DNA of 64,000 bases from Ectobius pallidus (taxonomy: Eukaryota; Arthropoda; Insecta; Blattodea; Ectobiidae). The notes beneath the pieces were generated by a model. That model had not been told where the DNA came from, made no database searches, and worked only from the letters and a program-made list of their open reading frames with translations. Position numbers and translations under genes: made by a program. Within the stretch, counting starts at the first letter, position 1; each line of letters begins with the position of its first letter. Where the stretch lies: positions 63,567,073-63,631,072 of the forward strand of contig CAXKWD010000006.1 in the NCBI GenBank assembly GCA_964059195.1, read 5' to 3'. Shown one piece after another: positions 35,531 to 47,118 of the stretch.

Positions 35531-36841
35531 GTCACACAAGGCACATTTTCCTCTGGAGACTGGCATAATTCTAAAGAAATAATGAGCATAAACGTTATTT
35601 AACAGAAGTCACGGGATCGATTACCACCGAGGACAAATTTCCCTCTGCAGGGTATTATATAAATATCTGCACAGATATATAAATATTGTAAGATGTTGAC
35701 ATTGTTTAATTTTTCCCTTACTTCTTTTACAGGTAAGTGGAGTTGCTGATACATATGGTTTGAAACACTTGATTATCTGCCCAGGCATTTCACTACTCTG
35801 AGTAAGTATAGAAAACGAAACAATATTAATATTTGTGAAGTGATTGCAGAATTCTTTCCTTTTTAAAAACTTTTATTTAGTAGCAGTGCTTGTTATTGTA
35901 ATCATTATCCGAGAGGGATTTTTGAATAGTGCTTCTTCCTTCTTTTCCAATGAAAATTTCGGACAACTTTCAGGGCATCTGAACACTAGATTCATTTTGT
36001 AGTCATCTCATATTCATCTTCACAAATACTAGTTATGTATGAATATCAGGTTCTGTGGAGACAGGTGCCCTGTTAATGGCCACCAATAAGCAGTTGCTTT
36101 TGGAGAGCTTCAATAATTTTACATTAAAAACAGATGTAGTCTGTATGTCAATTCCTGCAGGTTAATTCGTTCTACGACATTATATCGTAGAAAACATAAT
36201 TGTCCCACGAAATTGGTGCTTGGAAACGACAATCTGTTTAAAAAGAATTCATCCTCTCGCGGTTATATCTGTGATTTAGATTAGGCCAGTAAGTTAAATT
36301 ATGTATTATTTCCAGAACTTTTGGCAGCTGTGGTGTTTTATAGTCGAATTAGGCTGTAGTGGAATTTTGTTTCGCATGGTAAAATTACGGTCAGTTGTGT
36401 GAATAGCTAAGAACAAATGAGGCACTCAGAAGCAAAGTGATATAAGTGACAAATTTGAAAAAAATTATATAAGTGCATATTCCAAATACATAACATCACT
36501 TCTGTTCAGAGAAAAAGTAATACAAGTGTAGGTTCTAGTGTACGTCACTGTAAAGTTACAACACCATAGCCCTGCAATTTATTTTTTTAGTGCTATTTGA
36601 ACTTCAAAGTACTTTATCTTGAAAGAAACTAAATGTCACTTGTATCACTTTGTTTCTCAGGCCCTCAAATGTGATTTTCATCTTTAAATTGAAAAGAATA
36701 AAATTATAATATATAAAATGACAGAAATTACTTGGTAATAATTGTCTCTGTTGCTTAATAGCAGTAACAATAACATTAGTAATTATAGATATACAAGCAT
36801 TCATGAGCCACAGATTATTGTCTCTGTTGGACACTACATGT
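35531..36841. other. Non-coding interval
   Basis: No matching terminus for the hAT was found here and no coding motif. AT-rich. Confidence 0.5.
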
Positions 36842-36864
36842 GAATATTATAGGAGAAAAATTCC

Positions 36865-36936
36865 TCCGGCACTGGGACTTGAACCCAGGACCTTTGGCTA
36901 TTCGCGCCAATGCTCTACCAACTGAGCTAAGCCGGA
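36865..36936 (-). ncRNA. tRNA-like sequence, minus-strand arm
   Basis: Inverted copy of the fold at 36989-37060, with the same loop GCGAATA, the same C33 and the same internal promoter boxes. Transcription through either arm into the other would make a long hairpin RNA. Confidence 0.6.
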
Positions 36937-36988
36937 GCTCAATTCATAGTCATAGGAGAGAAGTTCCATCTGGCGCTGTGAATTGAGC

Positions 36989-37060
36989 TCCGGCTTAGCT
37001 CAGTTGGTAGAGCATTGGCGCGAATAGCCAAAGGTCCTGGGTTCAAGTCCCAGTGCCGGA
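36989..37060 (+). ncRNA. tRNA-like sequence, plus-strand arm (anticodon position GAA)
   Basis: The canonical lengths are all met: acceptor 7, two linker bases, D-stem GCTC/GAGC, anticodon stem TTGGC/GCCAA with loop GCGAATA, 5-nt variable loop, T-stem CTGGG/CCCAG with loop TTCAAGT. A and B boxes are intact (TAGCTCAGTTGGTAGAG; GGTTCAAGTCC). The anticodon position reads GAA (phenylalanine), but base 33 is C in place of the universal U, and acceptor pair 7-66 is T-T. Both defects, plus the mirrored copy, argue against a working tRNA. It could still drive Pol III transcription. Confidence 0.6.
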
Positions 37061-37083
37061 GTAATTTTTCTCCTATAATATTC

Positions 37084-37587
37084 TCATTAGTAATTATCTT
37101 GAAGGTTTTTTAAATCTCCCCCTAAATGTTCGAAGTTTCATAACACAAATTTTGACTTGAGAACAGATATGTAATTCTTTATTTCAAGGGAAAAATAATA
37201 ATGAAGACGTTTAGGAAAAATTGAAATATAACTAATTTAATGGCTCATCCACGTCTCACATTTTTGAAATCCAAATTAAACTAGGAAAGGCATATCCAGG
37301 TAGGAAACCAGGAATTACGCATTCATACCATATGACAAAAGCAAAAATGGTCATAAAACTAAAATTGGCTTCTATACAGGCCTTCCCCGAGAAATTCATA
37401 CCTGAGTTTGAGCAACATTTCGAAGTCTTAGGCACGCCATTAAAGATAGTATTTTTAATGAAATTAAATATATTAGACATGATTTTTATTAGCTATGACA
37501 TATTAGCCTATTATTTAATGTCATAGAATTCATACTTTATCTGAATAAATATTTATTCAACTGTACTGATGTACTAACTGTACTAAT
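37084..37587. other. Non-coding interval
   Basis: Overlapping short frames on both strands (37256-37526), none with known motifs. Nothing supported. Confidence 0.45.
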
Positions 37588-38035
37588 GCTACTAGCAGAG
37601 GTGTACAAATCTCGATTTTAGCTTGCCCAAACCCGCTTGAACGCCAGGCAAGCAAGTTGCCAGCGTCATAGCTAGGAAGCAGGCAGGTTTCTTTAAGCCC
37701 GATGGGTCAGGTCAAACCCAGCCTAGGCAAGTCAGAATAAGCTTGCGACATTCCTATCAGCTAAACATCTGTAGTTGCTGAGTGTAGGTAATACTTTCTT
37801 GCTTTTCTACACGCTGGTAGAAGAAATTCACCATGCAGATAAATAAAAGGTGGATAAAGTATTAAAAATCGTTTTAGCGTCTTAACACAATTATTATTTT
37901 TATTATTAGGTAGATTTCGAAGAAAAATCTACCTAATGACTTTCAAAAAATTCGTTCATATCGTTACGTTTCATGCCTCCCTAAGTACGAAACCACCGCC
38001 TGTTAAAAATTTGTGATATTTATATTTATATACAG

Positions 38036-38090
<55 letters not shown>

Positions 38091-39073
38091 GCATATATAT
38101 CTTTACACGCTAGCGGCCGTAATTTTCAAGATATTTGAATCAAATTTTATTATGTTATTTCTAGGCCCAATAGTTCAGACAAGTTCGTTAATGAGCACAA
38201 TTGGCCTAAGGGGGTGGTCGGGGGAGGGGGTTGAAATTTTAAAACATTTATATCTCGGCCCCTATGAAGTATAGAGGGAAACTTTGATTGAATAAATTAG
38301 AGTACTCTTTATGGAGTTCACAGTGACACCAACGATTCGGGGGTTTTGGGAGTACGAGTGGGGGTGGGGGATGGGGATGGAAATTCGAAATTTTCGAAAC
38401 TACGTATTGTGGGGTATCGTTGAAAAGTTCTTGATGAGTACTCTACAAATCAATAACTAGTTTCTTGATAGTTCTCATATAAGGCGAGATTTGAATGTTT
38501 TAAAAAGTTCTCTTTCCTCTTTTTTGCAGTTATTATTGCGGGTTTGTCATGCCAAGGCTAAAGAAGAAGAGTGCTACGCAGCGACAGTAAATTAAAACAA
38601 AAGCACTTCGAAATCTACCTCAGCTTGTAGGCTTGCCTAAAGGGATTTTTGTTATTGTTATTAATGATTTTATGATGTTTTCTCGAAAATGTTTGAAAAT
38701 TTTTCCCATGCCGGACTAGTACTTTTGTTCATTGATAATTAATTCAAACTGTCCACATTTTAGTTTCTCCTCGGCTTCCTTCAGGGTAAAATTCTCTAAA
38801 TACATCTGAAGTTACTCAACTACGTAACTGCACGAGTTACCAGTGCACTGCTATACCCAGTTTCATATTCTTTCCGCCAGGCCTTGCAGTTTCCTTAGGT
38901 CCTGAGCAACCCACCAAGTTATGAAGAGCTTATGACTCATAGCGACAGTATTTCTTATCATCGTTGTAATCTGGCTTGCTTTCAAGTCAAGCAAGTTAAA
39001 AGCTGTGACTGGTTGCAGAATTTCAAAGGGGCAGGCAAGCTAAAATCAGAATATGTACACCTCTAGCTACTAG
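37588..39073. mobile_element. Non-autonomous hAT element with 8-bp target duplication
   Basis: GCTACTAG at 37588-37595 and 39066-39073 is a perfect 8-bp direct repeat. Inside it the inverted ends read CAGAGGTGTACAAAT and, as reverse complement of the right, TAGAGGTGTACATAT. Both continue GATTTTAGCTTGCC, so they match over about 32 bp with four or five differences. The body has no coding frame. Short motifs such as GGCAAGC/GCTTGCC recur near the ends. Another small element (37908-38620) sits inside. Confidence 0.9.
37908..38620 (+). mobile_element. Small nested element with TIR AGGTAGATTTCGAAG
   Basis: AGGTAGATTTCGAAG (37908-37922) is inverted at 38606-38620. The left end is also a hairpin by itself (AGGTAGATTT/AAATCTACCT, 37908-37934). 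Inside are a (TA)n run (38041-38100) and, near the right end, a polypyrimidine tract and CAG (38515-38529). That is followed by ATG and 13 codons (MPRLKKKSATQRQ) then TAA at 38588. This looks like the 3' splice site and first coding codons of a larger element from which the rest was deleted. No target duplication was found. Confidence 0.6.
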
Positions 39074-41170
39074 TTGCTTCCAAAGAATTACCCGGATCAA
39101 TTTGTAGTACTTCAGAGATGCAGGTTGGAACTCGTATTGTTAGGAGTATTGATATTGTGAGATTCCCAATTGGCATGCTGTAGGCTATGTAATGTGTGAA
39201 AGTTGTGGAAGGTGTAGTAGTCCTGCTGCAAATAGACCTCTACATAATTCAGCGTTTAAGAGCTGCCGTTATCGAATGCAAGCTATACTTATGTTGCCTT
39301 CACCCTGAAATAATACATTTCTTTTAATTGCATGGTGGGATGTGTTCATTTAGTTTTCTCAGCCTCGTGCAAAGTTTGAGAGGTAAGGCATAAAAACTTG
39401 ATATTATAAAAAAGAAGTGACTACATACAGATAATTTCTACGACAAATTTTAGATCTTTTTGCGTAGTTAGATTACATAATTTAAACTTGCTGGTACCAT
39501 TTTCAAGAAAATCGCGAAAAGCCTTCATATTGAATTTTCTGTAAGAGAGTAAAAAAGAATACTTAGCTCGAATATAAAATGTCATTTTGATACGACTTTT
39601 CATTTTCTAGTTACGCTGTTCACATATAGACGTACAGGCAGACACAAACACACATATTTCTCGAAAATGGACTTTTTTTTTTTACTATGAGTAATTAAAT
39701 TTTATACAAAAAAAAATCTCGTGATATCTTACCATATATCATCGGCAGTTATCTAGATACATTTTAATGGCTTCCGGTGAACAATAGAATTTACTTTGGC
39801 TAAACCCCTGATGAAATCGATTGTTCTTTGTTTTTCCACAAATAAAACAAACCGTGGTGTTTTTGGGGTAGCGCTAAGAACAGTGGAAAGTAATTTTTTA
39901 CCCATACAAATGGTGGAAAACCTGAACCGCCTTGTATTTCTGTGGGACATGAAAAATTTGGAGAAATATTTTGTTTTCTTTTACGGCCAATATGTAAAAA
40001 CAAAGTTATAAACAATCTAAATATGGCAAAACGATAAACCGAAATGCATATTCTCGGTATATGAAACATAAAGAACGGCTTTGGTCTTCCTCCATCTACA
40101 GATGTTACATAGCCCTATCGAATATTTTTATGTAACTTACAGTACTAGGGACTGTAAATATAATTACTACATGAACGTTGTTTTTGACTATGTGTCAGAT
40201 TTGTATGATGTTAATGTTGTGAAGACATTTGGTAGATGGTATGAGGCGAAATACGAAATGAGCTCTAGATTCAACGTACAAAGAATATCTGTTAATTACT
40301 TCATTTTGCAGTCTGTGACAATTACTTGGAGAGTTATTATTCTTCTTATTATTATAATTATTATTGTCATTACTATTATACTTACTACAGACACGGCTCC
40401 GGTTACTTTCTTTTTATTAATTCCATTAATATTTCCATTCATGAAGACATCTAATTGTAAAACAGCTGTTTTTATTAATTTACCTTACATTTTCTTAATA
40501 ATACGCCTTATAGTTCCATATTTTGCTAACGGTTTATGGTAAATGTTTACGGACGGGAAGGTTATCTTAAGCTTTTGTTCATGACATTTAAAGAAATTTG
40601 AGAATTCTTGTTTGAATATGCTTATGTAGTAACGGTATTATATTTTTCTATTAGAGTTGCACGGTGATATTTGTAATGTCAGTTGGAGAGTGCAGAACAT
40701 GTCTTACTGTTGTATTTTTTCCCTCATCCTGGAGGGAAAGGTTCCCACAGTTGTCATCACTAACTTGCTCGGCGAGTTGTGTTGTTAACAATGACGGAGT
40801 CTTTTTATGTTGCGTGTTTATGATGAATGAAGCTCGGGGTGGAATCGACCAACGTCTTCAAATAAAAGTGTTGAGAAGACAGAAACATGAACTTGTAAGT
40901 GAAAGACCTAACAAAGACTCCTGAACTCTATTGTGCAAGAAATAACATTACCAATTTCCTGATAAAGACCTGTAAAATTCTAGAAAATTGGCTATGTGAT
41001 GTAGTTATGTAGCTGAATTCAAATTTATATAATACTCGAAATGCATTTACTTTCTTTTTTACGTAAACAGATTATTGTCTTGTTCTTCACACTGGTGGGA
41101 TGTATAGGTTTAGGCTCCTGAAAATAATCTTTTACTGCAGTACAACAAATCTTTTCTGTAAGTTGCTGTA

Positions 41171-41221
<51 letters not shown>

Positions 41222-41254
41222 GCAATCTACCTTCAATTAAAGTTTTCGGTAGGC
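39074..41254. other. Non-coding interval with microsatellites
   Basis: A (TA)n run lies at 41175-41212. The 153-codon frame 40081-40542 has no ATG at its start and includes an (ATT)n-derived hydrophobic stretch, so it is probably chance. Confidence 0.5.
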
Positions 41255-41420
41255 TGCCCCCACTGCTGACTGGTTAGACCGCTCGCCTTCCACCGCTGGG
41301 AACCGGATCTAATCTCGGTGGATCCATGTGGAATTTGTGGTGGAGGAAATGGGGTCTGTGCAGGTTTCCTCGGGGTGCTCCTGTTTCCCCTGCCATATAT
41401 CATTCCACCAGAGCTCCATT
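41255..41420 (+). repeat. tRNA-derived SINE, family A
   Basis: GACTGGTTAGACCGCTCGCC is the A-box side of the tRNA-like head, and CCGGATCTAATCTCGGTGG is a degraded B box. The body (TCCATGTGGAA, GTGGTGGAGGAAATGGGGTC, CAGGTTTCCTCGGGGTGCTC) matches the minus-strand copy at 8281-8380 as far as that copy runs. Confidence 0.78.
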
Positions 41421-41964
41421 CATCGTACTATGACCATTGGTTGAAATGAAAGAGGTATTTATTAAAGTTTGCGGTCAGTGAAGCAAGTATTCAACAGCAG
41501 TTTCTTGTCATCTTACAGACTTTACATGTTCTAAAAAAATGATTTTTACCCAGTTTTAATCAGCTGTAAAGGGTGGTAATTATAGAATAGACTGAGAAGA
41601 CTGGCCAGTACGAAGGCTATTTCTATTTCTAGTATAATGCTTATTGAATTAGCAATTATGTCGTCTGGAAATAAATGTGCGAAATTGAAAGAAAAAGACA
41701 CAATCGGCGGTTGGGAGGTCCATTCGTAGGATGTTGGGGAATTGCGTATAGTTTGTAAATTGGTTTGTCATATATTGTGAATGAGGAGTTGTTATGAGAA
41801 TTGCAGGGTGGTGGAGTAACTGTATCAAATAGTTCGTTACACGCAGTAATGATTTTGTAATTTATAGATACATTTTTCACCTGTGAGTCGAGTCTGTTGT
41901 AAGTGTTCAGTGCATTCATTTGAGCATGATCTTAATGACAATACTGCAATATTATCTCTCGATA
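41421..41964. other. Non-coding interval
   Basis: No supported feature. Confidence 0.5.
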
Positions 41965-42625
41965 AAACGCTTTCAGCCTTACTAATAAAAGTAGCTTATA
42001 AGTGAGTTGAACGGTTGTTTGTTTGATCACCGTAAGATCTGTATAATATATGTTACAATCTTTGTATAACTGTCACGGGTTACCCTGAGTTTGAACATGA
42101 AACGTCATCAAATACATCGTGTTAGGTATGACGTTTCTCGCCCGGGGCATTATAGGAAACATGTGGCTGCACTCAAACCAGTGTCGCCATCTTCTGTCTG
42201 TGCAGTGAACAAACAGCAGTATTTCATCTGCCGTGAGAAAATAAAGTTTCAGTATTTCATTAAATTGATTTCAGAATGTGTAATCATGGATAAAATTAAG
42301 AAAACTTTACCCGCAAACAAGGGACCATTTTAATAATTCCGCAAAAGCACCTCAGAATGTTTCATAACAAAGTACTTTAAGAATGGATACATAACCTCAA
42401 ATTTCAATCACAAACATCTACCAAACGACCAGCTGTAACAGATATCGCCATCTTTATTTACGTCCAGTTTATACACGGGTGTTAGGCTGTGTAAAGTGTT
42501 GCACACGATCAGTCTTTTATACAGCGATTATTAGAAAATGTTTCTCTTAGGCTGTGTATATTTCTGGTATAAAATAATGTTACACGTGGATTATTTATTA
42601 GTAAGACAATAAGTTAATACATCTG
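41965..42625 (-). repeat. Unclassified dispersed repeat, copy 2 (inverted)
   Basis: Reverse-complement counterpart of 20200-20865. The match runs from ACTTTTATTAGTAAGGCTG (41982 side) to TACCAG and a TACTAATAA block (42570-42620). An 80-codon frame at 42091-42333 lies inside, but the other copy does not share it, so it is not evidence for a gene. Confidence 0.8.
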
Positions 42626-44048
42626 TATTAGAGTAACCATGATGTTCATCCTGTGTAGTTCGATTCGGCTACGTGCAGTACAGCAGAGCTGAAGAAGTTG
42701 CAGCTTTACTATACAGAAAAGTGCCTAATAAATGCATGTGTTTTCTGTTCCAAATGCGAGCTTAAAGCTTAATATACTGCATCTCTCGTGTCTCTAATAA
42801 ATAATAGCATCTTTAACCATGGCGATTCTTCAGTTCCTTTATTTCGAAGAAGCATTTAATATTAACGGTTCTGTAACAGGATATTACAGAATAAAAACAT
42901 TGTATTGAAACGGCTGCAATATTTCCAAAAACACATACCACAGGATTTGGCGTTGTTTAAGGCGCCCTACATCAATGAAGTATGGCCTTTTGCTGGGTGG
43001 TATGTACTTTAAGGCTGCGCTATAAATGAGCTTTGGGTGTGATGCAACTAGATATACTATAACTATTATACTAACGGCATTCATGAGATCGCTGTGAATA
43101 GAGCTGATAGCTCCACTATCCAAGGAATAGTATGAACTTAGGCCGTATTAATCTAAATGTAGATCCCATTACACAATTCTTTACTTTACAGTGGGGGGGG
43201 GGGGCGACCGAATGCATACGAGAGAGTTTTAACAGAGAATGAACGAATGGATGTTTAGTTTATATCCAGTTTAATTTTTTTTGTTTTACATATAGCTCTG
43301 TGTTCTGGAAACGAAAAACAGCTTTTATACTTAAATAACAACTAAAACACAACAAGAAGAGAGATCCTTGATAGTAAATTATTTTTCCTCAAATAATTGT
43401 TACCGTTTCCAGCTTAATATTTCAGTATTGTTTAAGAATGTACAGTAAGAACCAAAGATGAAGACATCGGACTTTTACATGCATAGCCTGCGGCTGTCAC
43501 CCAACTTATAAGTGCATCGTAAAGGATCTCTTCTAGCCGTCAAGTTGCAAGTACCTCAATCTCAAAAATTGAACGCATGTAGAGGCGTTGTATTCATGTT
43601 GACCATAAATTTACACAACATACATTAGAGAAGATAAGACATTTTTGCAGTTAATTTTGTTAACATATTTTTAAGCTTTGCTTTATTTTTATTATTTTGA
43701 TAGCGATTACAGTCAGTATAAAATCAGACAGTCAGTATAAAATCAGTCTGTGCGATAAATAAGTCTATCTCACCACAGTACAAAGGCATAACCATAAAAT
43801 TTCCCATACGTTTAGAAATTTGAGATATTGTTTCTGTTTAATATCTTAATCAGATTAGCATAGGGTACACGTATTGTCACCCTGGAATGAAGGGGTTTTA
43901 GTAAGAAAATAATACAAAAGTAATTGAAAGAGAATTGCTCATAATTGAAGTGTAGTATTATTTCAGTCAATGTTTTAATCCTAAATATTTAATATTTTCT
44001 CCGTACCTTCTGCATGTATTTAATTCTTATAATTTTATTTATTATAAT
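42626..44048. other. Non-coding interval
   Basis: Holds a G tract (43192-43204) and a short tandem duplication of CAGTCAGTATAAAATCAGA at about 43711-43746. No coding support. Confidence 0.5.
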
Positions 44049-44450
44049 CTGAGAGTGTTCGAAAACAGGGTGCTTAGGAAAATATTTGAACCTAGGAGAG
44101 ATGAAAATGGGAACTGGAGAAAATTGATGACCGGATATAGTAAGGGTAATTAAATCACGGAGGATGAAATGGGCTGAACATGTTGCGCGCATGAGGGAGG
44201 AAAGACATAACTCAAAAGTATTGACTGGTAGACCGAATGGAAAAGACCACTTGGAAAACCTAGACGTAGGTGGGAGGACTGTATTAGGATAAATATAAGG
44301 ATTTGCGAGGTATGATTGGATGGAGTTAGCACAGAATAGGGGTGAAGGGCGGGCTCAGGTAAGTGCGGCAATGAACCTTCGAGTTGCATAAAATAGATAA
44401 TATTTATTTAGCTTGCTGAGGAATGGTCTATTGCCATTGAGTAAGTAAGT
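44049..44450 (+). pseudogene. LINE (RTE-like) reverse transcriptase C terminus and 3' end
   Basis: CTG at 44049 opens LRVFENRVLRKIFEPRRDEN, NWRKL, then shifts to VIKSRRMKWAEHVARM, KVLTGRPNGK, and shifts again to RPLGKPRRRWEDCIRINI and finally DWMELAQNRGE, AQVSAAMNLRVA. This order is the familiar end of the arthropod endonuclease-reverse transcriptase of RTE-type LINEs. At least three frameshifts are needed, and everything upstream is missing, as in 5'-truncated copies. The short 3' part ends near GAGTAAGTAAGTA (44438-44450). Confidence 0.82.
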
Positions 44451-45560
44451 ATAATTTTATTTATTACGAAATTATTAGTGAGACTTTTAGATAGAGATTA
44501 GTAGCCTACATTTACAAAATTAGGTGTTCCTATAAACTGGCGATTTCCTTTAGTATGATTATAAAAATAAAATGGTGCATACGAACTATCAAATTGTGAC
44601 CAAAGAAATTAAACAAAAACAGTTAATTTAATGTATTCGGAAGGTTAGATAGTGGAATGCATATGGTAAACTTATAAATTAATTTGTAATTTTAAATCTA
44701 TTTATTTTACTTTAGGAAAGTATGCAAACTCTTTTATAATCACATTTGTTAGTATGTTCACTAAAAATTCAAACCTATGTCATCATAATTACAGAAGAAG
44801 CCACGTGTTAAAATGCTGTGGAAAGAAATAGCGAGAAAATGATTTGTGAAGTTTTCGTGGAGGATTTTATTAGTAAATCCGTTTATATAAGCACCCATAG
44901 GCTTCATCATTGCCAATAACTTGCGAACTGGGTAATAGTGTTCACTGAATATGACTGATTCGTTTAAAGAATAAAATACATAAATGAAATATGCAATATT
45001 TATATATTTTTTCCTTCGTTTTAATTTAATTTAATTTAATTTTAAGAGTAGGTATAAATTTGAGTTCTAAATGATCTCCCCAAATGTTGTAAGGGAAAGC
45101 CGTGAATGAAAGAATGTGTGTGCGCGCCCGTTATAAAAAGATATCCTATAAACCTCTCTTTGGTTTTACGTTTAAAAAAATCAAAAGTCAGAGCAGCGGT
45201 TGGAAGAATCGTTCAGTATCGCCAGGACGTAATATTTCTTAGTGAATAGAATAGTTGTGGTGACAGCGATTTCAACAGTTAATTATTAACCCTTTTAGTG
45301 TTAACGTTTTCCTGTAAAACAAAAAATACTTCTTAGAAATAATTACATGTGATGAAAAGTCTCATCTGATTTTGTTGATAAATTTTAGTGCTGTGAATAT
45401 GTACACCGTATAAACAAAGGCATTGGTACCAGTACGAAAATAAGCCGAAAATGCTGGCAGAATAAAATCAATCACATGGCGTCTATAAGCAAGAACACAT
45501 AAGGAGATTGAGGCTGAAACGGGGTTGCTATAAAACTCGCGTTATTGTACAATAATTATA
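44451..45560. other. Non-coding interval
   Basis: AT-rich, with a (TTTAA)n run at about 45021-45041. No supported feature. Confidence 0.5.
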
Positions 45561-45801
45561 AGGGTTCAGAGCCATAGTGGGCCAAGTGCCATTAAAGAAA
45601 AAGGAGAAACCAAGAAGTAAAGTTCAATGAAAACCATAGTTTAATTACTTATAAATAAATTTCTGCAATACCTGCACAATAATACATAATGAGAGGCCCC
45701 TGGACATAGACTACATTATTAAATACTTGATGCACTACCGCAAAGTGTCACTACCTCATTTTTTCTGCTAGTGGAGATGGCCCACAATGGCTCTGAGCCC
45801 T
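45561..45801. mobile_element. Short MITE-like element, 24-bp TIRs
   Basis: AGGGTTCAGAGCCATAGTGG (45561 on) and the reverse complement of 45778-45801 (AGGGCTCAGAGCCATTGTGG) match at 22 of 24 positions. The 241-bp element has no frame. Flanks are TTA-rich on both sides, so the target duplication cannot be defined. Confidence 0.75.
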
Positions 45802-45973
45802 TCATTATTATTATTGTAAGGTATACTATAAATATAGACCTAGCAGAATTATCTTCAATATATAGCAACAGAACCATTCATCTCTTAAATACCTTACCGT
45901 AAGTCATAAATTTCTAAACTTATCTAAGAGAAAATATACCATTTATACAAGTGTATGTTATCCTCCCAAGATA

Positions 45974-46013
<40 letters not shown>

Positions 46014-47118
46014 TTTCAGATTTGATTTGGAAACGAAACATTTAACATTAGGCTATATCGTTTTCGTCCTTCTGGAAGTTTTCACTTCTTTATGTACGGT
46101 ATATATTTACCAGGCATGCTGGTTCGATTTCGCCATGGGTAATTGCGACATGTAGGCTTAAGTATGTATTCAGGCATGTAAAATAATCCCGGGAGACAAA
46201 ATTCTGACACAACGGTCACGATTACTGGCTAGGTAAGAGAAAATAATACAAACAATAGCACGTAGATTGGAAAAGTTACCATTGCCATAATCTGGCAGTA
46301 TTCTCTGCTTTTCATTGAAAGGGATTCCGAATCTCCTGCTGAATATTTGGATTTAATTTCTCAGGTATGAAGTCCTTGGCATTCCTACATGAAACGAACC
46401 CGTGGTAGTGACAGTGGAACATGGCTTTATTCCGGGAGCATGTCATGTGGCACTGTGTTGTCGGTCACATCCGACAGGAGGGAAATTCCTGGAGAGATGC
46501 CCCGCCGTGAGACATGACCCACTTGCTGTAGTTCACAAATTTCGCACCAGGAAACATTGATCCTGTGCGTGAATGTCTGAAAGCCTCTTCAACTTGACCT
46601 GGTTAAGGCTTTCTGACTGAGAGTATGAGATATTACTTAATGCACTCTCCCAAATATCACAGCGCGATGCAGTTCTGAACCAGCTGAGCTTAGTAGAGAG
46701 TAAAGAAAGTAGATCTTAAACGATTTTTTTTTCACATGGCTAGATAAAATTTTACAAGAATTTAAAATCCTTATTAAGTGATGGATATATCCGGGGAAAG
46801 GCTTGATCTTGAATCCTGGCCTCCATTGTGAGAAACCGACGTATTGGTCAAGCCATAGATGTCAGTAAGTTCAGAGTTAAATAGAAAATCTATTTGAAAA
46901 ATAAAGTAAAAATTATAATACCTACAGAATTGTAGAGTGTTGCCTTATATACTAAACCTTTGGTACGCCGCCTTTCAATAGATGCAGTTGTTTATGAAAA
47001 ATAAGTATAGTTAATTAGTTACTGTTTACGCGTGGCCCAAAGGGGGCATTTGGCTTCCTTATTCGCCCACTTGTAAGAGGATAAACACTACGAGGTTTTG
47101 TACAGAAGTTGATTATTA
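45802..47118. other. Non-coding interval
   Basis: A (TA)n run at 45971-46010. A weak tRNA-like B box (TTGAATCCTGGCC near 46809) is not enough for a call. Nothing else. Confidence 0.5.

Larger units (their letters stand above)
36842..37083. repeat. tRNA-like palindrome: two inverted copies
   Basis: Arms 36842-36946 and 36979-37083 (105 bp each) are inverted copies with a single mismatch that I can see (36863), separated by 32 bp. Each arm contains a complete 72-nt tRNA-like fold. It is a mobile-repeat structure and not a paired tRNA cluster: the identity extends about 19-23 bp past the tRNA on the outer side into ATTATAGGAGAAAAATT, and about 10 bp on the inner side. Confidence 0.92.

Noticed and set aside
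36865..37060. Two functional tRNA-Phe(GAA) genes in opposite orientation
   Set aside because: C in place of U at position 33, a T-T mismatch in the acceptor stem, and inverted identity extending beyond the tRNA all point to a repeat.
37256..37526. Overlapping frames on both strands
   Set aside because: Both are under 80 codons, overlap each other and match no family known to me.
40081..40542. 153-codon plus-strand frame with hydrophobic segments, possible membrane protein
   Set aside because: The hydrophobic run comes from an (ATT)n tract (poly-Ile), the start is not ATG, and no family is recognised.
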